Shown piece by piece: positions 58,241-64,000 of a DNA stretch of 64,000 nucleotides. How positions within the stretch are numbered: the first letter of the stretch is position 1; each line of letters starts with the position of its first letter. The stretch is taken from contig CH002566.1 in assembly GCA_000149265.1 (NCBI GenBank), forward strand, positions 326,414 through 390,413. Direction: 5' to 3'. The stretch comes from Ciona savignyi. Taxonomy: Eukaryota; Chordata; Ascidiacea; Phlebobranchia; Cionidae. The notes under the pieces are model-generated. The model had not been told where the DNA came from. It did not search any database and worked only from the letters and a program-made list of their open reading frames with translations. Both the position numbers and the translations under genes were made by a program.

Positions 58241-61200
58241 CTACCACAAGCCAAAATAGGAGGATTCTTCACCACAGTTGGCACCAAAGTAACCGTACGG
58301 ACATCTGCACTCATCAGGTGCGACACATTGTCCTCCATTCCTGCATGGCTGGCTGCAGTGAGCTGGAAAATAATCATTTCATGGGATCAGAAAAACAAAT
58401 AGGATAGGATAGGATGTTTATGTTTATCCCAATGATATGAGAAAACCAAGGGGGTTAAAACACGGGTAATCGTCAGATCACCTCTCGCCCAATGTACGGT
58501 TACCTGAGCTATTGCAGTATGTTTTGGGTTTAGGCAATCCGTTAAGTACTAGCGACCAGTTTCGAACCTGCAACCCTTCGGCTGAAAGGTAACGCACTGA
58601 ACCACCAGACCAACCCGTCTGACGAATAAAAGTACATAATGGGTGTCAGCTAGCAGCCTCAACGTTGGTTTAAAAACTATTGGGTACTTGGGCAAGATTT
58701 TCTAGACATATTGGATTATACTGGGACTGATGTAATCTTACAATTGCATGTGTTATCACACTCCTTGTGTTTCCCCTAGAATGGGATATACCATCTTTTA
58801 TCCTATAATGACCGGAACAGGAATCAAAATGAATACCCTTTTAATTAAAGTTGATTTTAAAAAGGGCAACAATGATAGGTTTAACTAGTGGGGTTGGGAA
58901 AATGGATGTATTTAACAAACATCTAATAATAATCCTTACGAGTTTGGCATCTCTCCCCAGTCCATCCAGTTGCACAGCTGCAGGTGTAAGGTGCTGAACA
59001 GTATCCCCCATTCAAGCAAGGCAGGAGACAGGTGGGGTGACGACACCTTCTACCAGTCCACCCTCCAGAACAGGAGCACTGGTTGTGGCCAACACAACTA
59101 CCTTTGTGAAGGCAGCGGTGACGACAAAGAGCTGAAATATTTATTGACAAAATTATTAATTAGGTCTAATAGCTTGGTCGGTTAGTGTGTTTTCTTTTTA
59201 GCAAAAGAGTTGTAGGATTAATACTAGTCATTAGCTAGTTACTTGTCTTTTTGGTTAAAGCATCCATTACCTGAGTAATTTTCCTCAAGGCTCTTATTGT
59301 TATTCCCACGATTTTTTCTTTATGTTTCCAATTTATGAAGATAAACGCAATACATCTCTATAGCAGATCATGCACTCACACATATTCTATAATTCTGTTG
59401 ATCACTCATCTAATTTGGTCAACTATGCAGTTCCCTCTATTTAAGATACTATTTGACTTGACCGCTACTCTCCCCAAAAAAGAGCCTTTTTTAAGAGCTG
59501 TTTCTGTTCTGTGCTACTGTTACCCCCACCACCATATTGTGATGTATTACATTCTCATCACTGATGCTAATATGGTCCCACCGCTACTAATGCTATGTTT
59601 ACATGTTTCATTACTTCAAACTTACAAGCACATTCAGGTTGATCTGTCCATCTTCCAGCCACACACTGAATAGAGAGTCTGGATACAGCCTTGTAGCCTG
59701 GTAAGCAGCAGAATTGAAGCTCAGTATCAGGTTCGTAGTACGGCAGCAACTCTTCATTGTGCAGTAGCTGCGCAAGTGGTTGTAATTATTATCATTTGGC
59801 CGCAAAAAGCTTGGTGGGTTATACCATCATCTTTCTAGCTGAATGACTTAGTAGGTCAGTGCGTAGCCTTTCAGTCGAAAGGTTGTAGGATCGAAACTGG
59901 TCATTAGCTAGATCGTTGTGTCCCTTGGCAAGGCACTTAGCAGGAATTGCCTGAACCCAGAGCCAGTAACCACACCATTGTTCAAACTGCTTGTCCATGA
60001 AGCTGGCTACAGGTCAGTTACTTAAATTCCTACATTAACAAATAAGTTATCTAGCCATAAAGTCTCAAAATTAGTACAAAACAATACACAAGCTAAACCT
60101 ACCTTAACTTTCTTGCCCTTCAAGTCAGGAGCATAGCATCCGTCTGTCAGTTGTGCAGCAAAATCTGCGCCTAGTGAAAACTTTTCAAGCATCATTGAAA
60201 AGCAAGCTGGTTCGACACCCGACCAGTTTCCGTTGCTCTGGCAACTTCTGGTCATGTTTCCTGGAAAAGTAAAGTTTGGTTTTTAAAAATGGGACCTGAC
60301 TGACTGGGTGTTAAAATAGAGATAACATTGTTTTGTAGCTTAATTTAAAACACATAAAAGAGTACAAGTAAAAAATATAGCATTTGTGTATTATAATAGA
60401 GTATCATGTTTTAACTAGATAGTGCAGTGATACTACAGGTAAAATCATCATTTTGTCTTGAGCCCACTGTTGGGTTGGAAATTTTCAGCATGCCAATAGC
60501 ATTCAACTGAAATAAAGCAATGTTTGCTAGATTCATTGGGTAGTAATGAAAATATCAAATCTAGTCACTGGCACATGTTCCTGGGAATATCACTTGGCAG
60601 ACATGGTGTGAACTTTATAGATTATTAGGTTTTACCAAAACTGAAAACACATTTTATTCATTCACAATGTACCGAAATAGCTTTAGTAACAAGACAGTTG
60701 GCACAACGTAATCTAACATTTGCATATGTGATAACCCTCTTACTTTTCCAATTTAATGCGACCAAACATAAATGTCCAATCTAATAAACATGGTCTCACC
60801 GCCATCTGAAACATATCCTGGATTGCATGTAATATTGACGGTATCTCCATAATACTGAGCATCTAATGGTTCCACGACAGCATTCGGCAATTCAGGGTGA
60901 GGACCGCAGCTAATGGGTTGGCAAAATGGCTCAATGCCTTCAAAACGACCATCCCCACCACAGGTTCTAGCAATGTGAGGATAATTTAATCGTTTTGGGG
61001 CGGTATGCAAAAGTCAGGTTTAGGGAATTGTTTAAACCTGGTTTAGCTAAATCTCATTTAAGAGGAAAACCTAATTATATTATGCAAATGGTGAATTTAG
61101 AAAATCATGGTTAACTCAAAAACTTAATAAATATTCAAAAATAGGGTTTCTGATATCATTTAAACCTGGTTTAACCAATGGATTAAGAAAAAAATGTAAT

Positions 61201-63687
61201 TGATGTGCAGATAACAAATAACTGGTTTAGGTAATCACTTATTCCTGGTTTAGCTGGTTTTAGGGGATAATTAAATGCAAAAACTGAGGTTTAAAGATTG
61301 TCTGTAAACCGGGTTTAGGCTTAATAGAATCTCCTGACTAGTGTAGGAAGATAATTACACCAGGAACTTTAGAAATAGGTTTAAGAATTGTTGGTAGGTA
61401 ATTGACATCAAAATCCCCATTATGTATAGGAATAATTAAATGAATTTTAAAATATCAGTTTGATTAAACCAACTAAACATAAAATACACCATAAGACATG
61501 TATTACCGAAAGCAATAAGCCTAAAAGACTTAAGTCTGAAAAACATATAGACTAAAATAAAATATATTATATAAAACCAAAAAGATTGATGTTATATATA
61601 ATTTCCTACACTATGTTATGAAATATTATAAAAAGATATAGCGAAAGTCACCTTTGCACATCACCCTCCAATATGTAACCGACGTTGCACTCAAAGTGCA
61701 CTGACGATCCATATCTGATGACTCCTGTTTTGGACAGCATACCGTTCTCCAAATGACTGTGTCTGCCACATGATATTCCTGGAATTTTAATTTAGGACAC
61801 GATTACATTAATATGGGGGACCATAGTGCCAGCGGGGACCAAGAATGGAAGCTTTAAAGGGCTCAATACACCGAACCATGAAAACGGTTACTTATTCTTG
61901 TTCAGCTATGTAACTATTTATACTACATTTCTTAAAACTAGGGTAAAATACAGATTTCCAGTGCACTTGATGGCATAACTTTTGTTGATTGATCCACTTA
62001 AATCCACTGAATTAATGCAGTGTGTGTTAAAGTGAGGTATAGGATAGGATAGGATATTTATCTTTATCCCTGTGAATGGGAAAACCAAGGGGGTTAACAC
62101 ACAGGCAATCGTCAGATCACCTCGCTCCCAATGTCCGTTACCAGAGCTATTGCCGTGTGTTGTGTATGATTCACAAGTTCCTTTAATTTGGTAGAACCCA
62201 TTGTTCCGCTGGGTTCAGGCAATGTCCGTAAAGTGCCTTGCCCAAGGACACAATCGACCAGCTAGCGACCAGTTTCGCACCTACAACCTTTCGATTGAAA
62301 GGCGACGCACTTAACCGTTAGATCAACGGACCGGACAAATAAAATGTGCTCGGGGTGAAGATGAAACCTAACACCTCTCTGGTCAAACCTTTAATCCATA
62401 TCGTTTGGACTATGGGGGCAGACAAGCAAAAACATTACGGCCAAACCTATGAGAACAACCAATGTTTGTGTTAAAGAGTTAGACAAAAGGCTGATGCTTA
62501 TTTCCAAACACATCTTTGCTATGTAACATAAGGAAGTACTATAACACAGGCATTCATCTGATTACATCGCACCAAGACTATTGCAGTGTGTTTTATATTA
62601 TTGAGACATTACAATTGTTTAAGTTAAAAACATTAACAAATCAGTATGAACATTAAGAAACAGTATGTAGTAGGATTGATACTAGATTAAGTGCCAAATA
62701 TTAAATGATGCTCCATTCTTACTTTGGCAAAACGGTGGAAATCCACTCCAGGAGCCAGTTTCTAAGCAAGTCCGAACACTTGAATCAGGTGGATGTAATT
62801 CGTACCCAGTCTCACAGGTGTAGTGGGCTTTACTTCCTAGTGTTGTGCTGCAAGGTCAAAATAGTTAAATTTGTAATTTTAATCATAACTGTTGCATAAT
62901 CACATTTATCTGACGCGCTACATAATCATGAAGCAATTTAACTTTTCCCCATGTGATAACACATTAACGTAATCGCAAACTGATATGTTATTTTTCTATC
63001 ACAGGGATAAGTTTACAATATCCTATACGATATCTATTACAATTGTGATTTTGTTATTTCAATTTTGACTTAATTTGCTTAAATATATCTTTGTCCCTGA
63101 TGTAGTTCTGATGGTTAGCTGATTCGTAGTGTGTTGAACTGTCTACTGAAAGGTAACAGAGATTGAAACCAGTCAGAAGCAATAAAACCACTGAATTCAA
63201 TAAGAGCTGGAAACTAGTTAATATATTTCATATTGGTTTTTTCCATTATTAAACAAAATAATAAACTTTGCTTATTAAAGCACATTAGTTTACAAGCTGT
63301 AATGCTTAGCTTCTTCTTTCTTCCATAGTAATAGTAAGTAAAAGTAAATTTGTTATAAATAATAGTTAATCTTTTACAACTAGTAAATCTCTAAAAACTT
63401 GAGCACATCAGTTTACAAATCAAGGTATAAAACCTACCTTACTACTTCTTCGATAGTAATAAAAGGTTAGAGTAAATCTGTAAATAGTAAATCTGGTATC
63501 ACGCTTACCTTACTATTTCCTCCATATGACCATGTAGCAGCCTAGGGAGAGTTCCACAATCCACAGGTTGACAGAACGCTGCATGGCCGTCCCATGCTCC
63601 AGATGTCTGACATTTCCTTTTTGATCGTCCCTGTGTTACAGATATTTTAAACCCAGGATCTAAGCAACCCTTGCTAAGTGTAGTTTC
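58241..63687 (-). CDS. CCP (sushi) and EGF domain extracellular protein, C-terminal part, SVEP1-like
   Basis: Eight exons on the minus strand: 63509-63687, 62723-62832, 61652-61778, 60800-60966, 60103-60260, 59626-59767, 58940-59131, 58241-58362 (stop TAG at 58241-58243). All phases join once the acceptor of the second exon is placed after GGAAG (plus-strand 62833-62837). In order: the end of one CCP module, then modules starting VDCGTLPRL, ISCGRHSHLENGM and ISCGPHPELPNA. An atypical CCP follows (FCCLPGYK..WTDQPEC). Then three EGF-like repeats: CRHRCLHKGSC..GWTGRRC, CLLPCLNGGYC..GWTGERC, CSQPCRNGGQC..GYFGANC. The protein ends ESSYFGLW. CCP modules followed by three C-terminal EGFs is the arrangement at the end of SVEP1, a large matrix adhesion protein; this assignment is an inference from architecture and motif likeness. 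Other CCP/EGF proteins remain possible. The signal peptide and N-terminal domains lie beyond the window. Confidence 0.88.
58400..58625 (-). mobile_element. tRNA-derived SINE, family 1
   Basis: Inverted copy (in window coordinates) in the last intron of the CCP/EGF gene, with internal deletions. Confidence 0.82.
62038..62335 (-). mobile_element. tRNA-derived SINE, family 1, full-length
   Basis: Well-preserved copy in an intron of the CCP/EGF gene, starting ATAGGATAGGATAGGATAT. Confidence 0.88.
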
Positions 63688-64000
63688 CTGTATATAATAC
63701 ATTAAAAGTTCCACTGATTTTAAATCAATTTCAAGGTAACACAGGATTAAGATAGATAGTCTAGATTAAAATTATATTTAATCTAGATTATATGTAAAAA
63801 AAATATAAGGATAACTACCCGGTGGCAAAACAATACCCCACAGTTACAGTGCTAAATATAATATATAGCTATTGAATGTAGAAGTATACAATGCATATTA
63901 TTAAAACATATCCTATAATTATTAAATAAAAATAAATATATCTATAAACGTAAGTGAGGTAACCCAACTGTGGGCATGAGAAATATAAAAATACCAATTG
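63688..64000. other. 3' edge: intron of the CCP/EGF gene
   Basis: AT-rich sequence upstream (minus strand) of the exon at 63509-63687. No further CCP exon is visible before the window ends. Confidence 0.6.

Overview
This is an AT-rich window of animal nuclear DNA. Genes are split into many short exons by introns of about 0.1-4 kb with GT..AG borders. Intergenic space is small, and tRNA-derived SINEs and short non-autonomous DNA transposons are common. The gene content (WDPCP, a PCTAIRE kinase, MRPL37, a CCP/EGF protein), the compact introns and the SINE with a pentanucleotide (TATCC-like) tail suggest a tunicate of the Ciona type. The organism is an inference; no marker in the window proves it.

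Layout. (1) 736-13412, + strand: the 3' part of a long, highly charged coiled-coil protein that I cannot name (15 exons seen; at least one more is probably hidden in the first assembly gap). (2) 15183-18590, - strand: a complete five-exon gene for a 214-residue membrane-anchored coiled-coil protein of unknown family. (3) 19641-29610, + strand: WDPCP (Fritz), the ciliary/planar-polarity effector. It is head-to-head with gene 2 and carries an apparent one-base frameshift in exon 3. (4) 31903-45974, + strand: a complete 458-residue PCTAIRE cyclin-dependent kinase (CDK16/17/18 group) in 12 exons. (5) 48509-58001, + strand: MRPL37 (mL37), 471 residues in 10 exons. (6) 58241-63687, - strand: the C-terminal part of a secreted CCP (sushi) plus EGF protein resembling the C-terminus of SVEP1, converging tail-to-tail on MRPL37. 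Gene models were built by hand from homology, splice consensus and phase bookkeeping; all exon phases join except where stated.

The genes do not form a pathway; they are ordinary animal neighbours. The most striking feature is in the introns. In several unrelated genes the DNA just before, or across, a 3' splice site has been tandemly duplicated, leaving decayed copies of the acceptor and sometimes of the first 20-40 exon bases. The PCTAIRE gene also has a 33-bp minisatellite of 21 copies directly after exon 10. It stays open in the exon's frame and ends on a GTAAGT donor in the same phase as the normal donor, so it could be exonised without a frameshift. Three hAT-like non-autonomous elements are identified by inverted ends, two with perfect and one with near-perfect 8-bp target duplications. 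I saw no bacterial-type system, CRISPR array or virus.
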